In this document: one piece after another, positions 63,189-64,000 of the stretch | How positions within the stretch are numbered: position 1 is the first letter of the stretch | How the letters are laid out: the number at the start of each line of letters is the position of its first letter | Assembly: GCF_024347495.1 (NCBI RefSeq) | Contig: NZ_AP025490.1 | Span: 2,728,001 to 2,792,000 of the forward strand | Reading direction: 5' to 3' | From: Vibrio gallaecicus | GTDB lineage: Bacteria; Pseudomonadota; Gammaproteobacteria; Enterobacterales; Vibrionaceae | Length of the DNA stretch: 64,000 nt | Notes under the pieces: model-generated | Told to the model about the DNA's origin: nothing | The model's input: only the letters and a program-made list of their open reading frames with translations | Database searches by the model: none | Position numbers and translations under genes: made by a program

Positions 63189-63814
63189 TCAACTACCGAT
63201 TCTAAATGCTCATCAGTCACCTGCGACGAATCACCGTTCAATCTTAACTGTAATTCGTAATCTTGCAGTAAGGCGTGAACACGTTGACGTTGCTCTTGAA
63301 GATTAGCTTCAGATGCTGATTTCTGAACTGACTCACGAGTCAGGCTTACCGGCTCTGCAGAACCAGGAAACGGGATGGTCTGTAACACTGGCAGCTGCTC
63401 ATTTTGAGGTAAAGATGGATCCGTACCTCCATATTGTTGCACGCCAATAATTACAGCAAAAGAGACACATGCCGCAACCGCTACTTGCCCAAATTGTTGT
63501 AACCAAGCTGGAAGTTGTCGTTTAGCGACCTTCGGTTTAGGCTGTTCTTCAATTGGGGTTACCTTGGGATCCGTATGTACTTCCTGGACCTTAGGCATTT
63601 GAGTGTGTGCAGGCTCTAGCTCTAAGGCTGCAGCTACATTATTTGCAATATTCCAATCAACATTCTCTGGCGCATCACCTCGCATTACATCACCAATTAA
63701 ATGGTAATCTTGCCAAGCTGTCATGCTTTCTTGATCGGATTCTAACTCTGCAATTAGAGCTTCATCGATCATTTCACCATCCATGAGTGCCGAAAGCTTT
63801 TCTTTATCTGCCAT
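63185..63814 (-). CDS. rseA: Anti-sigma-E factor RseA
   Basis: RseA holds RpoE inactive at the inner membrane and is degraded during envelope stress. The cytoplasmic N domain (MADKEKLSALMDGEMIDEAL, WQDYHLIGDVMRGD) precedes a single membrane helix (about 108-125, VAVAACVSFAVIIGV) and a periplasmic tail. The frame begins at 63826, but ATG 63814 matches the family start and leaves a normal gap to rpoE. Confidence 0.95.
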   Translation of the reverse strand: MADKEKLSALMDGEMIDEALIAELESDQESMTAWQDYHLIGDVMRGDAPENVDWNIANNVAAALELEPAHTQMPKVQEVHTDPKVTPIEEQPKPKVAKRQLPAWLQQFGQVAVAACVSFAVIIGVQQYGGTDPSLPQNEQLPVLQTIPFPGSAEPVSLTRESVQKSASEANLQEQRQRVHALLQDYELQLRLNGDSSQVTDEHLESVVE

Positions 63815-63840
63815 TATTTTCACCATAATAATTACAAGTT

Positions 63841-64000
63841 TTAGCGCTGTAAAAGAGGTTTAATTTTCTTTTCCACCGCCTCACGAGCACGGAAAATACG
63901 CGAGCGTACAGTTCCTACAGGGCAATCCATTACTTCTGCAATTTCTTCATAGCTCAAGCCATCAAGCTCTCGCAATGTCATTGCAGTCTTTAAATCTTCA
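63841..64000 (-). CDS. rpoE: RNA polymerase sigma-E factor RpoE (partial, N-terminal part outside window)
   Basis: The last 52 residues are visible: the helix-turn-helix of region 4 with LRELDGLSYEEIAEVM and CPVGTVRSRIFRAREA, ending in KPLLQR. This is the extracytoplasmic sigma factor for envelope stress. The 26-base gap to rseA and the order rpoE-rseA-rseB-rseC are classical. The N-terminal part lies beyond the right edge. Confidence 0.96.
   Translation of the reverse strand, partial: EDLKTAMTLRELDGLSYEEIAEVMDCPVGTVRSRIFRAREAVEKKIKPLLQR

Overview
The window is an ordinary stretch of gammaproteobacterial core chromosome, most likely from the Vibrionaceae (Vibrio or a close relative such as Aliivibrio). 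This rests on the linked set ampD-nadC-pilABCD-coaE-zapD-yacG, the gene order luxS-lipoprotein-gshA, the oadGAB sodium pump beside a tRNA-Arg/tRNA-Ser array and csrA, the RpoS sequence, and fairly A+T-rich DNA (judged by eye, not computed). A species cannot be named. I see no prophage, insertion sequence, integron or CRISPR array, and no clearly undescribed multi-gene system. The unusual material lies mainly in the tRNA array, repeats and intergenic elements.

Layout. 1-7.7 kb: divergent ampD (cut by the window edge) and nadC, then the type IV pilus/competence operon pilABCD running into coaE, zapD and yacG. 7.9-9.9 kb: a lipoprotein of a divergent 5'-nucleotidase family. 10.1-12.3 kb: the rpsP-rimM-trmD-rplS translation operon with a visible promoter. 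12.3-16.2 kb: ffh facing corE and corB. 16.2-23.4 kb: luxS, an SLT-type lipoprotein, gshA, an M16 protease, yqaA and a medium-chain oxidoreductase. 23.5-26.9 kb: oadGAB. 27.1-28.7 kb: eight tRNA-Arg(ACG) and two tRNA-Ser(GCT) genes under one strong promoter. 28.9-35.1 kb: csrA, lysC, alaS, recA (with SOS box) and pncC. 35.2-44.0 kb: mutS, then rpoS, nlpD, pcm, surE, truD, ispF, ispD and ftsB. 44.0-50.6 kb: eno, pyrG, mazG and relA, with an ERIC-like palindromic element touching the relA stop codon. 50.7-55.0 kb: rlmD and the divergent sensor kinase barA/varS. 55.1-64.0 kb: recO-pdxJ-acpS, lepA-lepB-rnc-era, and the envelope-stress operon rpoE-rseA-rseB-rseC, with rpoE cut by the right edge.

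How the genes work together. The window is dense in global regulators: RpoS, RpoE with RseABC, RelA (ppGpp), CsrA and its upstream sensor BarA/VarS, LuxS (autoinducer-2 synthesis) and the RecA/SOS switch. They sit among translation, secretion and cell-division genes. Most transcripts are bounded by clear intrinsic terminators, several of which serve converging genes. Several starts are moved inward from the longest reading frame where a ribosome binding site, overlap or family length supports it; each case is explained in its entry.
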